Below are positions 10,148 to 25,360 of a DNA stretch of 64,000 bases, piece after piece. A program made the position numbers and the translations under genes. Source of the stretch: Scylla paramamosain (lineage: Eukaryota > Arthropoda > Malacostraca > Decapoda > Portunidae); assembly GCF_035594125.1 (NCBI RefSeq), contig NC_087156.1, positions 35,980,497 through 36,044,496 of the forward strand, given 5' to 3'. A model generated the notes under the pieces. It made no database searches, was not told the origin of the DNA, and worked only from the letters and a program-made list of their open reading frames with translations. The first letter of the stretch is position 1. Every line of letters begins with the position of its first letter.

Positions 10148-11585
10148 CTGCCTCCCCTGTTCTTGCATTACTGGGCTGCTGGACAGGTGGCACAGCCTCA
10201 TGTGTGCCCTGTCTGTCCAGCACCCTGGCTATCCTTGTGGATGGGCTGGGCACACACTGAGACACAGCACACAGCAAGGGTGTAAACTGCACCTCACTGC
10301 TTTAAATATGAGTGTACAGGTTGAGAGGCAAGGCAGCACAGCACAGCACAGCACAGCACAGCATGGCAGCTCCTTAACAACACAGCCAGTCTCTGTGTGA
10401 TGTTCATTGTGTCTTGAGCATTGTATCCTTGACAAACGTGGCGTACTGAGCACATCTTCACATTGTTCTTGCCTTAATGTGAAGTATTAATGTATTACAC
10501 CTCACAAGTGTAGCCACGTGGCCCCTGTGTGTTCCCGTACCTGGTGATCTCAGGAACAGTTTCAGATTTCATCACAAATATTAATAACTGCAGCAATACT
10601 TGGTGCACCCTTCACACATGACCGGGGCTGATTAGTGGGTGAGTCTGCGCCTGAACCAGCCCATCACCCAGCAGGTTGAGGCCACAAGCAGCCCAGCCCA
10701 GCATCAATAAGACCAACACCAGGGCTTACTCACCCCTAGACACAACAGCAAGACTAGTCAGAACTGAGCCGTAACACCTGTGTCTCTCTTCACCTCCACA
10801 ATTATTAACATTCTTTCATTTATTGATATATTTACTGGTACATTACTTACATTACTGGTACATGAAAATTACTAATGTTGCTTTTATTCCGACAGGCTAC
10901 CACCACCATGACCACCATGACCACCACCACCACCATGACCACCGCCACCACCACCACCACCACCACCACCACCACCACCACCACCACCACAGCACTCAGC
11001 GTGGCACAGAAGGAACAGAGCCAGGCGGAAAACAAGGACTAAGATCCACTGCCACTTCCAAATAAGGTAATACATGAATTTTCTCTCCTCCTCCTCCTTC
11101 TCCTCCTCCTCCTTCTCCTCCTCCTCCTCCTCCTCCTCCTCCTCCTCCTCCTCCTCCTCCTCCTCCTCCTCCTCCTCCTCCTTCTCCTCCTTCTCCTCCT
11201 CCTCCTCCTCCTCCTCCTCCTCCTCCTCCTCCTCCTCCTCCTCCTCTTCCAGCTGGTTTTTTTTTATTGTTTTACTGCTTCAATCTGTGGTTTCCTGCTT
11301 CAAAAATACAAAATATACTGTTGAAATTTTCTTATCAGTTCATGTCCTCCTCCTCCTCCTCCTCCTCCTCCTCCTCCTCCTCCTCCTCCTCCTCCTCCTC
11401 CTCCTCCTCCTCCTCCTCCTCCTCCTCCTCCTCCCCCAATTTAAGAGGGTTAGCAGGAAATTGCCCCCTGATAATTGAATATTCAACTGAATCTCACTTC
11501 CTGTCTCAGAAATGATGTGAAAAATGGTTTTGGAAAATGTTTTGGAAGAAAATGTGTCTTGTCTTTGTTTTATGGAAAGACTGAG

Positions 11586-11654
<69 letters not shown>

Positions 11655-11753
11655 TTGTTGTTGTTTATCTTGCTTATTCCTCTTCCTCCTCCTCCTCCTC
11701 CTCTTCCTCCTCCTCCTCCTCCTCCTTTTCTTACAAGTTTATTATCATCGTTT

Positions 11754-11865
<112 letters not shown>

Positions 11866-12345
11866 TGTTCCCTTTTCTAACAAAATAAACTGATGGATAG
11901 ATAAACTGATAGATATTTGGTACCATATTTTGAAACACTTCTGTGCTGTACTTCCTCTGTTTTCAAAAAGGCTCTAGATGAAGCTGTACATGTTTTTAAG
12001 TGTGTTTTTCATGATTCTAGTGACAGATTAACAAGACTTGTACATTATTAACAGGAGAAGCACTCTTGAAAACTGGCTAATCATCTCCTTGACCTTGAAA
12101 AACAGTCTTGATAAATGAGCAAAGCATTTTTAAGTGTTTTTAAAATTGTGGTAACAGATTAACAAGACTTCTACATTATCAACAGGAGAAACACTCTTGA
12201 GAACACAGCTAATTATCCCTCTGTGACTCTGGAAAAGTCTAGATGGCAGAGAAGGAACAAGAAAGCAGAGCATTACAGAATAGGCCCTTACAAGACAAGA
12301 ACTTAATCTAAATCACAAAGTAGGAAAAGACATTGAAAACCTCAC

Positions 12346-12532
12346 CTTTAGGAACCACCTCATGAAGGAATACGATGAAGAAGGGTGTGACAAGGTCGTT
12401 GATCCCCTGCACGTAACCTGAGGCAGGGTGACGGATGGCCCAGATGTACAGAATGTGCTCAAACATTTCTTGTACGATTGTTTGTTGGAACAACGGAATC
12501 AGGGGAGACATGCGTGGGATGTCAATGTGAAT
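12346..12532 (-). CDS. TBC1D22: TBC1D22 exon, copy 4
   Basis: Intact; no difference from copy 1. Confidence 0.92.
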
Positions 12533-13111
12533 CTGTGGAGAGACGTGGGTTTGGTGAGACTAGGTTAAGTTTGGTTAGGTTAAGTTAAGTTTGGTTAGGT
12601 TAGGTTAGGTTAAGTTTGGTTAGGTTAGGTTAAGTTAGGTTTGGTTAGGTTAGGTTAGGTTAAGTTAAGTTTGGTTAGGTTAGGTTAAGTTAGGTTAAAT
12701 TCGATTAGGTTAGGTTAAGTTAAGTTCGGTTAAGTTAAGTTTGGTTTGGTTAGGTTGGGTTAGGTTAAGTTTGGTTTGGTTAGGTTGGGTTAGGTTAAGT
12801 TTGGTTAGGTTAAGTTAGGTTTGGTTAGGTTAAGTTTGGTTTGGTTTGGTTAGGTTTGGTTTGCTAAGGTTATGTTAGGTTAGGTTAGATGAGAGCAGTA
12901 GAGAGGAGAATACTTGCTTTTGTGGTCTCTATATTACAAGGATAGAGATCTTAGTCAGTATATAAAAGAATGACTGAAAAGATACACCAGGTGACAAATA
13001 TTCCTATGACAGGAGAATGAAGCTTTTAAACTGATATACACACACATAGAAAATAAAGAAAAAGAGAGAGAAAAAAATATTGAAAGAAAAAAACAGGAAA
13101 GGAAGATTATC

Positions 13112-13152
<41 letters not shown>

Positions 13153-13373
13153 CAGGGGAGGAACAGTGCAAGTGTGAGGCCAACGCGCTGGGCCGCCAAC
13201 CTGTCGGCCTGGGTGACGCGTGAAGGGCGGCGTGGTGTTGGTGGTGGTGTCTTGGCCCTGTGGTGTCCCTAGCCTTCATGTCATTGTGATTGGTGAAATA
13301 GATGACCTCCATTACTTTTTCATCTTCCTGAGGTCACTTGCTGGTACCTCTGTGTCACCACGCTTAGGTCAGC

Positions 13374-13598
13374 TTTTTTTTTTTTTTTTTTTTTTTTCAA
13401 TTTTATGTAGGAGTGACACTGGCCAAGGGCAACAAAAATCCAATAAGAAAATATGCCCACTGAAATGCCAGTGCCATAAAAGTGTCAAAGCAGTGGTCAA
13501 AAATTGATGAATAAGTGTCTTGAAACCTCCCTCTTGAAGGAATTCAAGTCATAGGAAGGTGGAAATACAGAAGCAGGCAGGGAGTTCCAGAGTTTACC
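13374..13598 (-). mobile_element. Non-LTR retrotransposon 3' end, copy 4
   Basis: Coding remnant at 13497-13598; poly(A) of 24. Confidence 0.8.
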
Positions 13599-15036
13599 CT
13601 GCCTCCCCTGTTCTTGCATTACTGGGCTGCTGGACAGGTGGCACAGCCTCATGTGTGCCCTGTCTGTCCAGCACCCTGGCTATCCTTGTGGATGGGCTGG
13701 GCACACACTGAGACACAGCACACAGCAAGGGTGTAAACTGCACCTCACTGCTTTAAATATGAGTGTACAGGTTGAGAGGCAAGGCAGCACAGCACAGCAC
13801 AGCACAGCACAGCATGGCAGCTCCTTAACAACACAGCCAGTCTCTGTGTGATGTTCATTGTGTCTTGAGCATTGTATCCTTGACAAACGTGGCGTACTGA
13901 GCACATCTTCACATTGTTCTTGCCTTAATGTGAAGTATTAATGTATTACACCTCACAAGTGTAGCCACGTGGCCCCTGTGTGTTCCCGTACCTGGTGATC
14001 TCAGGAACAGTTTCAGATTTCATCACAAATATTAATAACTGCAGCAATACTTGGTGCACCCTTCACACATGACCGGGGCTGATTAGTGGGTGAGTCTGCG
14101 CCTGAACCAGCCCATCACCCAGCAGGTTGAGGCCACAAGCAGCCCAGCCCAGCATCAATAAGACCAACACCAGGGCTTACTCACCCCTAGACACAACAGC
14201 AAGACTAGTCAGAACTGAGCCGTAACACCTGTGTCTCTCTTCACCTCCACAATTATTAACATTCTTTCATTTATTGATATATTTACTGGTACATTACTTA
14301 CATTACTGGTACATGAAAATTACTAATGTTGCTTTTATTCCGACAGGCTACCACCACCATGACCACCATGACCACCACCACCACCATGACCACCGCCACC
14401 ACCACCACCACCACCACCACCACCACCACCACCACCACCACAGCACTCAGCGTGGCACAGAAGGAACAGAGCCAGGCGGAAAACAAGGACTAAGATCCAC
14501 TGCCACTTCCAAATAAGGTAATACATGAATTTTCTCTCCTCCTCCTCCTTCTCCTCCTCCTCCTTCTCCTCCTCCTCCTCCTCCTCCTCCTCCTCCTCCT
14601 CCTCCTCCTCCTCCTCCTCCTCCTCCTCCTCCTCCTCCTTCTCCTCCTTCTCCTCCTCCTCCTCCTCCTCCTCCTCCTCCTCCTCCTCCTCCTCCTCCTC
14701 TTCCAGCTGGTTTTTTTTTATTGTTTTACTGCTTCAATCTGTGGTTTCCTGCTTCAAAAATACAAAATATACTGTTGAAATTTTCTTATCAGTTCATGTC
14801 CTCCTCCTCCTCCTCCTCCTCCTCCTCCTCCTCCTCCTCCTCCTCCTCCTCCTCCTCCTCCTCCTCCTCCTCCTCCTCCTCCTCCCCCAATTTAAGAGGG
14901 TTAGCAGGAAATTGCCCCCTGATAATTGAATATTCAACTGAATCTCACTTCCTGTCTCAGAAATGATGTGAAAAATGGTTTTGGAAAATGTTTTGGAAGA
15001 AAATGTGTCTTGTCTTTGTTTTATGGAAAGACTGAG

Positions 15037-15102
<66 letters not shown>

Positions 15103-15201
15103 TTGTTGTTGTTTATCTTGCTTATTCCTCTTCCTCCTCCTCCTCCTCCTCTTCCTCCTCCTCCTCCTCCTCCTTTTCTTACAAGTTTATTATCATCGTT
15201 T

Positions 15202-15304
<103 letters not shown>

Positions 15305-15782
15305 TTCCCTTTTCTAACAAAATAAACTGATGGATAGATAAACTGATAGATATTTGGTACCATATTTTGAAACACTTCTGTGCTGTACTTCCTCTGTTTT
15401 CAAAAAGGCTCTAGATGAAGCTGTACATGTTTTTAAGTGTGTTTTTCATGATTCTAGTGACAGATTAACAAGACTTGTACATTATTAACAGGAGAAGCAC
15501 TCTTGAAAACTGGCTAATCATCTCCTTGACCTTGAAAAACAGTCTTGATAAATGAGCAAAGCATTTTTAAGTGTTTTTAAAATTGTGGTAACAGATTAAC
15601 AAGACTTCTACATTATCAACAGGAGAAACACTCTTGAGAACACAGCTAATTATCCCTCTGTGACTCTGGAAAAGTCTAGATGGCAGAGAAGGAACAAGAA
15701 AGCAGAGCATTACAGAATAGGCCCTTACAAGACAAGAACTTAATCTAAATCACAAAGTAGGAAAAGACATTGAAAACCTCAC

Positions 15783-15969
15783 CTTTAGGAACCACCTCAT
15801 GAAGGAATACGATGAAGAAGGGTGTGACAAGGTCGTTGATCCCCTGCACGTAACCTGAGGCAGGGTGACGGATGGCCCAGATGTACAGAATGTGCTCAAA
15901 CATTTCTTGTACGATTGTTTGTTGGAACAACGGAATCAGGGGAGACATGCGTGGGATGTCAATGTGAAT
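15783..15969 (-). CDS. TBC1D22: TBC1D22 exon, copy 5
   Basis: Intact; same translation and splice sites as copy 1. Confidence 0.92.
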
Positions 15970-16550
15970 CTGTGGAGAGACGTGGGTTTGGTGAGACTAG
16001 GTTAAGTTTGGTTAGGTTAAGTTAAGTTTGGTTAGGTTAGGTTAGGTTAAGTTTGGTTAGGTTAGGTTAAGTTAGGTTTGGTTAGGTTAGGTTAGGTTAA
16101 GTTAAGTTTGGTTAGGTTAGGTTAAGTTAGGTTAAATTCGATTAGGTTAGGTTAAGTTAAGTTCGGTTAAGTTAAGTTTGGTTTGGTTAGGTTGGGTTAG
16201 GTTAAGTTTGGTTTGGTTAGGTTGGGTTAGGTTAAGTTTGGTTAGGTTAAGTTAGGTTTGGTTAGGTTAAGTTTGGTTTGGTTTGGTTAGGTTTGGTTTG
16301 CTAAGGTTATGTTAGGTTAGGTTAGATGAGAGCAGTAGAGAGGAGAATACTTGCTTTTGTGGTCTCTATATTACAAGGATAGAGATCTTAGTCAGTATAT
16401 AAAAGAATGACTGAAAAGATACACCAGGTGACAAATATTCCTATGACAGGAGAATGAAGCTTTTAAACTGATATACACACACATAGAAAATAAAGAAAAA
16501 GAGAGAGAAAAAAATATTGAAAGAAAAAAAAACAGGAAAGGAAGATTATC

Positions 16551-16591
<41 letters not shown>

Positions 16592-16812
16592 CAGGGGAGG
16601 AACAGTGCAAGTGTGAGGCCAACGCGCTGGGCCGCCAACCTGTCGGCCTGGGTGACGCGTGAAGGGCGGCGTGGTGTTGGTGGTGGTGTCTTGGCCCTGT
16701 GGTGTCCCTAGCCTTCATGTCATTGTGATTGGTGAAATAGATGACCTCCATTACTTTTTCATCTTCCTGAGGTCACTTGCTGGTACCTCTGTGTCACCAC
16801 GCTTAGGTCAGC

Positions 16813-17038
16813 TTTTTTTTTTTTTTTTTTTTTTTTTCAATTTTATGTAGGAGTGACACTGGCCAAGGGCAACAAAAATCCAATAAGAAAATATGCCCAC
16901 TGAAATGCCAGTGCCATAAAAGTGTCAAAGCAGTGGTCAAAAATTGATGAATAAGTGTCTTGAAACCTCCCTCTTGAAGGAATTCAAGTCATAGGAAGGT
17001 GGAAATACAGAAGCAGGCAGGGAGTTCCAGAGTTTACC
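16813..17038 (-). mobile_element. Non-LTR retrotransposon 3' end, copy 5
   Basis: Coding remnant at 16937-17038; poly(A) of 25. Confidence 0.8.
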
Positions 17039-18449
17039 CTGCCTCCCCTGTTCTTGCATTACTGGGCTGCTGGACAGGTGGCACAGCCTCATGTGTGCCC
17101 TGTCTGCCCAGCACCCTGGCTATCCTTGTGGATGGGCTGGGCACACACTGAGACACAGCACACAGCAAGGGTGTAAACTGCACCTCACTGCTTTAAATAT
17201 GAGTGTACAGGTTGAGAGGCAAGGCAGCACAGCACAGCACAGCACAGCACAGCATGGCAGCTCCTTAACAACACAGCCAGTCTCTGTGTGATGTTCATTG
17301 TGTCTTGAGCATTGTATCCTTGACAAACGTGGCGTACTGAGCACATCTTCACATTGTTCTTGCCTTAATGTGAAGTATTAATGTATTACACCTCACAAGT
17401 GTAGCCACGTGGCCCCTGTGTGTTCCCGTACCTGGTGATCTCAGGAACAGTTTCAGATTTCATCACAAATATTAATAACTGCAGCAATACTTGGTGCACC
17501 CTTCACACATGACCGGGGCTGATTAGTGGGTGAGTCTGCGCCTGAACCAGCCCATCACCCAGCAGGTTGAGGCCACAAGCAGCCCAGCCCAGCATCAATA
17601 AGACCAACACCAGGGCTTACTCACCCCTAGACACAACAGCAAGACTAGTCAGAACTGAGCCGTAACACCTGTGTCTCTCTTCACCTCCACAATTATTAAC
17701 ATTCTTTCATTTATTGATATATTTACTGGTACATTACTTACATTACTGGTACATGAAAATTACTAATGTTGCTTTTATTCCGACAGGCTACCACCACCAT
17801 GACCACCATGACCACCACCACCACCATGACCACCGCCACCACCACCACCACCACCACCACCACCACCACCACCACCACCACCACAGCACTCAGCGTGGCA
17901 CAGAAGGAACAGAGCCAGGCGGAAAACAAGGACTAAGATCCACTGCCACTTCCAAATAAGGTAATACATGAATTTTCTCTCCTCCTCCTCCTTCTCCTCC
18001 TCCTCCTTCTCCTCCTCCTCCTCCTCCTCCTCCTCCTCCTCCTCCTCCTCCTCCTCCTCCTTCTCCTCCTTCTCCTCCTCCTCCTCCTCCTCCTCCTCCT
18101 CCTCCTCCTCCTCTTCCAGCTGGTTTTTTTTTATTGTTTTACTGCTTCAATCTGTGGTTTCCTGCTTCAAAAATACAAAATATACTGTTGAAATTTTCTT
18201 ATCAGTTCATGTCCTCCTCCTCCTCCTCCTCCTCCTCCTCCTCCTCCTCCTCCTCCTCCTCCTCCTCCTCCTCCTCCTCCTCCTCCTCCTCCTCCTCCCC
18301 CAATTTAAGAGGGTTAGCAGGAAATTGCCCCCTGATAATTGAATATTCAACTGAATCTCACTTCCTGTCTCAGAAATGATGTGAAAAATGGTTTTGGAAA
18401 ATGTTTTGGAAGAAAATGTGTCTTGTCTTTGTTTTATGGAAAGACTGAG

Positions 18450-18518
<69 letters not shown>

Positions 18519-18617
18519 TTGTTGTTGTTTATCTTGCTTATTCCTCTTCCTCCTCCTCCTCCTCCTCTTCCTCCTCCTCCTCCTCCTCCTTTTCTTACAA
18601 GTTTATTATCATCGTTT

Positions 18618-18719
<102 letters not shown>

Positions 18720-19199
18720 TGTTCCCTTTTCTAACAAAATAAACTGATGGATAGATAAACTGATAGATATTTGGTACCATATTTTGAAACACTTCTGTGC
18801 TGTACTTCCTCTGTTTTCAAAAAGGCTCTAGATGAAGCTGTACATGTTTTTAAGTGTGTTTTTCATGATTCTAGTGACAGATTAACAAGACTTGTACATT
18901 ATTAACAGGAGAAGCACTCTTGAAAACTGGCTAATCATCTCCTTGACCTTGAAAAACAGTCTTGATAAATGAGCAAAGCATTTTTAAGTGTTTTTAAAAT
19001 TGTGGTAACAGATTAACAAGACTTCTACATTATCAACAGGAGAAACACTCTTGAGAACACAGCTAATTATCCCTCTGTGACTCTGGAAAAGTCTAGATGG
19101 CAGAGAAGGAACAAGAAAGCAGAGCATTACAGAATAGGCCCTTACAAGACAAGAACTTAATCTAAATCACAAAGTAGGAAAAGACATTGAAAACCTCAC

Positions 19200-19386
19200 C
19201 TTTAGGAACCACCTCATGAAGGAATACGATGAAGAAGGGTGTGACAAGGTCGTTGATCCCCTGCACGTAACCTGAGGCAGGGTGACGGATGGCCCAGATG
19301 TACAGAATGTGCTCAAACATTTCTTGTACGATTGTTTGTTGGAACAACGGAATCAGGGGAGACATGCGTGGGATGTCAATGTGAAT
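19200..19386 (-). CDS. TBC1D22: TBC1D22 exon, copy 6
   Basis: Intact; no difference from copy 1. Confidence 0.92.
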
Positions 19387-19967
19387 CTGTGGAGAGACGT
19401 GGGTTTGGTGAGACTAGGTTAAGTTTGGTTAGGTTAAGTTAAGTTTGGTTAGGTTAGGTTAGGTTAAGTTTGGTTAGGTTAGGTTAAGTTAGGTTTGGTT
19501 AGGTTAGGTTAGGTTAAGTTAAGTTTGGTTAGGTTAGGTTAAGTTAGGTTAAATTCGATTAGGTTAGGTTAAGTTAAGTTCGGTTAAGTTAAGTTTGGTT
19601 TGGTTAGGTTGGGTTAGGTTAAGTTTGGTTTGGTTAGGTTGGGTTAGGTTAAGTTTGGTTAGGTTAAGTTAGGTTTGGTTAGGTTAAGTTTGGTTTGGTT
19701 TGGTTAGGTTTGGTTTGCTAAGGTTATGTTAGGTTAGGTTAGATGAGAGCAGTAGAGAGGAGAATACTTGCTTTTGTGGTCTCTATATTACAAGGATAGA
19801 GATCTTAGTCAGTATATAAAAGAATGACTGAAAAGATACACCAGGTGACAAATATTCCTATGACAGGAGAATGAAGCTTTTAAACTGATATACACACACA
19901 TAGAAAATAAAGAAAAAGAGAGAGAAAAAAATATTGAAAGAAAAAAAAACAGGAAAGGAAGATTATC

Positions 19968-20012
<45 letters not shown>

Positions 20013-20233
20013 CAGGGGAGGAACAGTGCAAGTGTGAGGCCAACGCGCTGGGCCGCCAACCTGTCGGCCTGGGTGACGCGTGAAGGGCGGCGTGGTGTTG
20101 GTGGTGGTGTCTTGGCCCTGTGGTGTCCCTAGCCTTCATGTCATTGTGATTGGTGAAATAGATGACCTCCATTACTTTTTCATCTTCCTGAGGTCACTTG
20201 CTGGTACCTCTGTGTCACCACGCTTAGGTCAGC

Positions 20234-20453
20234 TTTTTTTTTTTTTTTTTTTCAATTTTATGTAGGAGTGACACTGGCCAAGGGCAACAAAAATCCAATA
20301 AGAAAATATGCCCACTGAAATGCCAGTGCCATAAAAGTGTCAAAGCAGTGGTCAAAAATTGATGAATAAGTGTCTTGAAACCTCCCTCTTGAAGGAATTC
20401 AAGTCATAGGAAGGTGGAAATACAGAAGCAGGCAGGGAGTTCCAGAGTTTACC
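20234..20453 (-). mobile_element. Non-LTR retrotransposon 3' end, copy 6
   Basis: Coding remnant at 20352-20453; poly(A) of 19. Confidence 0.8.
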
Positions 20454-21873
20454 CTGCCTCCCCTGTTCTTGCATTACTGGGCTGCTGGACAGGTGGCACA
20501 GCCTCATGTGTGCCCTGTCTGTCCAGCACCCTGGCTATCCTTGTGGATGGGCTGGGCACACACTGAGACACAGCACACAGCAAGGGTGTAAACTGCACCT
20601 CACTGCTTTAAATATGAGTGTACAGGTTGAGAGGCAAGGCAGCACAGCACAGCACAGCACAGCACAGCATGGCAGCTCCTTAACAACACAGCCAGTCTCT
20701 GTGTGATGTTCATTGTGTCTTGAGCATTGTATCCTTGACAAACGTGGCGTACTGAGCACATCTTCACATTGTTCTTGCCTTAATGTGAAGTATTAATGTA
20801 TTACACCTCACAAGTGTAGCCACGTGGCCCCTGTGTGTTCCCGTACCTGGTGATCTCAGGAACAGTTTCAGATTTCATCACAAATATTAATAACTGCAGC
20901 AATACTTGGTGCACCCTTCACACATGACCGGGGCTGATTAGTGGGTGAGTCTGCGCCTGAACCAGCCCATCACCCAGCAGGTTGAGGCCACAAGCAGCCC
21001 AGCCCAGCATCAATAAGACCAACACCAGGGCTTACTCACCCCTAGACACAACAGCAAGACTAGTCAGAACTGAGCCGTAACACCTGTGTCTCTCTTCACC
21101 TCCACAATTATTAACATTCTTTCATTTATTGATATATTTACTGGTACATTACTTACATTACTGGTACATGAAAATTACTAATGTTGCTTTTATTCCGACA
21201 GGCTACCACCACCATGACCACCATGACCACCACCACCACCATGACCACCGCCACCACCACCACCACCACCACCACCACCACCACCACCACCACCACAGCA
21301 CTCAGCGTGGCACAGAAGGAACAGAGCCAGGCGGAAAACAAGGACTAAGATCCACTGCCACTTCCAAATAAGGTAATACATGAATTTTCTCTCCTCCTCC
21401 TCCTTCTCCTCCTCCTCCTTCTCCTCCTCCTCCTCCTCCTCCTCCTCCTCCTCCTCCTCCTCCTCCTCCTCCTCCTCCTCCTTCTCCTCCTTCTCCTCCT
21501 CCTCCTCCTCCTCCTCCTCCTCCTCCTCCTCCTCTTCCAGCTGGTTTTTTTTTATTGTTTTACTGCTTCAATCTGTGGTTTCCTGCTTCAAAAATACAAA
21601 ATATACTGTTGAAATTTTCTTATCAGTTCATGTCCTCCTCCTCCTCCTCCTCCTCCTCCTCCTCCTCCTCCTCCTCCTCCTCCTCCTCCTCCTCCTCCTC
21701 CTCCTCCTCCTCCTCCTCCTCCCCCAATTTAAGAGGGTTAGCAGGAAATTGCCCCCTGATAATTGAATATTCAACTGAATCTCACTTCCTGTCTCAGAAA
21801 TGATGTGAAAAATGGTTTTGGAAAATGTTTTGGAAGAAAATGTGTCTTGTCTTTGTTTTATGGAAAGACTGAG

Positions 21874-21939
<66 letters not shown>

Positions 21940-22038
21940 TTGTTGTTGTTTATCTTGCTTATTCCTCTTCCTCCTCCTCCTCCTCCTCTTCCTCCTCCTC
22001 CTCCTCCTCCTTTTCTTACAAGTTTATTATCATCGTTT

Positions 22039-22144
<106 letters not shown>

Positions 22145-22624
22145 TGTTCCCTTTTCTAACAAAATAAACTGATGGATAGATAAACTGATAGATATTTGGT
22201 ACCATATTTTGAAACACTTCTGTGCTGTACTTCCTCTGTTTTCAAAAAGGCTCTAGATGAAGCTGTACATGTTTTTAAGTGTGTTTTTCATGATTCTAGT
22301 GACAGATTAACAAGACTTGTACATTATTAACAGGAGAAGCACTCTTGAAAACTGGCTAATCATCTCCTTGACCTTGAAAAACAGTCTTGATAAATGAGCA
22401 AAGCATTTTTAAGTGTTTTTAAAATTGTGGTAACAGATTAACAAGACTTCTACATTATCAACAGGAGAAACACTCTTGAGAACACAGCTAATTATCCCTC
22501 TGTGACTCTGGAAAAGTCTAGATGGCAGAGAAGGAACAAGAAAGCAGAGCATTACAGAATAGGCCCTTACAAGACAAGAACTTAATCTAAATCACAAAGT
22601 AGGAAAAGACATTGAAAACCTCAC

Positions 22625-22811
22625 CTTTAGGAACCACCTCATGAAGGAATACGATGAAGAAGGGTGTGACAAGGTCGTTGATCCCCTGCACGTAACCTGA
22701 GGCAGGGTGACGGATGGCCCAGATGTACAGAATGTGCTCAAACATTTCTTGTACGATTGTTTGTTGGAACAACGGAATCAGGGGAGACATGCGTGGGATG
22801 TCAATGTGAAT
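22625..22811 (-). CDS. TBC1D22: TBC1D22 exon, copy 7
   Basis: Intact; no difference from copy 1. Confidence 0.92.
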
Positions 22812-23392
22812 CTGTGGAGAGACGTGGGTTTGGTGAGACTAGGTTAAGTTTGGTTAGGTTAAGTTAAGTTTGGTTAGGTTAGGTTAGGTTAAGTTTGGTT
22901 AGGTTAGGTTAAGTTAGGTTTGGTTAGGTTAGGTTAGGTTAAGTTAAGTTTGGTTAGGTTAGGTTAAGTTAGGTTAAATTCGATTAGGTTAGGTTAAGTT
23001 AAGTTCGGTTAAGTTAAGTTTGGTTTGGTTAGGTTGGGTTAGGTTAAGTTTGGTTTGGTTAGGTTGGGTTAGGTTAAGTTTGGTTAGGTTAAGTTAGGTT
23101 TGGTTAGGTTAAGTTTGGTTTGGTTTGGTTAGGTTTGGTTTGCTAAGGTTATGTTAGGTTAGGTTAGATGAGAGCAGTAGAGAGGAGAATACTTGCTTTT
23201 GTGGTCTCTATATTACAAGGATAGAGATCTTAGTCAGTATATAAAAGAATGACTGAAAAGATACACCAGGTGACAAATATTCCTATGACAGGAGAATGAA
23301 GCTTTTAAACTGATATACACACACATAGAAAATAAAGAAAAAGAGAGAGAAAAAAATATTGAAAGAAAAAAAAACAGGAAAGGAAGATTATC

Positions 23393-23437
<45 letters not shown>

Positions 23438-23658
23438 CAGGGGAGGAACAGTGCAAGTGTGAGGCCAACGCGCTGGGCCGCCAACCTGTCGGCCTGGGTG
23501 ACGCGTGAAGGGCGGCGTGGTGTTGGTGGTGGTGTCTTGGCCCTGTGGTGTCCCTAGCCTTCATGTCATTGTGATTGGTGAAATAGATGACCTCCATTAC
23601 TTTTTCATCTTCCTGAGGTCACTTGCTGGTACCTCTGTGTCACCACGCTTAGGTCAGC

Positions 23659-23881
23659 TTTTTTTTTTTTTTTTTTTTTTCAATTTTATGTAGGAGTGAC
23701 ACTGGCCAAGGGCAACAAAAATCCAATAAGAAAATATGCCCACTGAAATGCCAGTGCCATAAAAGTGTCAAAGCAGTGGTCAAAAATTGATGAATAAGTG
23801 TCTTGAAACCTCCCTCTTGAAGGAATTCAAGTCATAGGAAGGTGGAAATACAGAAGCAGGCAGGGAGTTCCAGAGTTTACC
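23659..23881 (-). mobile_element. Non-LTR retrotransposon 3' end, copy 7
   Basis: Coding remnant at 23780-23881; poly(A) of 22. Confidence 0.8.
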
Positions 23882-25213
23882 CTGCCTCCCCTGTTCTTGC
23901 ATTACTGGGCTGCTGGACAGGTGGCACAGCCTCATGTGTGCCCTGTCTGTCCAGCACCCTGGCTATCCTTGTGGATGGGCTGGGCACACACTGAGACACA
24001 GCACACAGCAAGGGTGTAAACTGCACCTCACTGCTTTAAATATGAGTGTACAGGTTGAGAGGCAAGGCAGCACAGCACAGCACAGCACAGCACAGCATGG
24101 CAGCTCCTTAACAACACAGCCAGTCTCTGTGTGATGTTCATTGTGTCTTGAGCATTGTATCCTTGACAAACGTGGCGTACTGAGCACATCTTCACATTGT
24201 TCTTGCCTTAATGTGAAGTATTAATGTATTACACCTCACAAGTGTAGCCACGTGGCCCCTGTGTGTTCCCGTACCTGGTGATCTCAGGAACAGTTTCAGA
24301 TTTCATCACAAATATTAATAACTGCAGCAATACTTGGTGCACCCTTCACACATGACCGGGGCTGATTAGTGGGTGAGTCTGCGCCTGAACCAGCCCATCA
24401 CCCAGCAGGTTGAGGCCACAAGCAGCCCAGCCCAGCATCAATAAGACCAACACCAGGGCTTACTCACCCCTAGACACAACAGCAAGACTAGTCAGAACTG
24501 AGCCGTAACACCTGTGTCTCTCTTCACCTCCACAATTATTAACATTCTTTCATTTATTGATATATTTACTGGTACATTACTTACATTACTGGTACATGAA
24601 AATTACTAATGTTGCTTTTATTCCGACAGGCTACCACCACCATGACCACCATGACCACCACCACCACCATGACCACCGCCGCCACCACCACCACCACCAC
24701 CACCACCACCACCACCACCACCACCACCACCACCACCACAGCACTCAGCGTGGCACAGAAGGAACAGAGCCAGGCGGAAAACAAGGACTAAGATCCACTG
24801 CCACTTCCAAATAAGGTAATACATGAATTTTCTCTCCTCCTCCTCCTTCTCCTCCTCCTCCTTCTCCTCCTCCTCCTCCTCCTCCTCCTCCTCCTCCTCC
24901 TCCTCCTCCTCCTCCTCCTCCTCCTCCTCCTCCTCCTCCTTCTCCTCCTTCTCCTCCTCCTCCTCCTCCTCCTCCTCCTCCTCCTCCTCCTCCTCCTCCT
25001 CCTCTTCCAGCTGGTTTTTTTTTATTGTTTTACTGCTTCAATCTGTGGTTTCCTGCTTCAAAAATACAAAATATACTGTTGAAATTTTCTTATCAGTTCA
25101 TGTCCTCCTCCTCCTCCTCCTCCTCCTCCTCCTCCTCCTCCTCCTCCTCCTCCTCCTCCTCCTCCTCCTCCTCCTCCTCCTCCTCCTCCTCCTCCTCCTC
25201 CCCCAATTTAAGA

Positions 25214-25360
25214 GGGTTAGCAGGAAATTGCCCCCTGATAATTGAATATTCAACTGAATCTCACTTCCTGTCTCAGAAATGATGTGAAAAATGGTTTTGG
25301 AAAATGTTTTGGAAGAAAATGTGTCTTGTCTTTGTTTTATGGAAAGACTGAGTTGTTGTT
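25214..25360. repeat. 147-bp duplicated flank, left copy
   Basis: Unit sequence from GGGTTAGCAGG to GAGTTGTTGTT, repeated at 35349-35495 on the other side of the complex. It is far too long for the 4-6 bp target duplication made by a retroviral-type integrase. Confidence 0.9.
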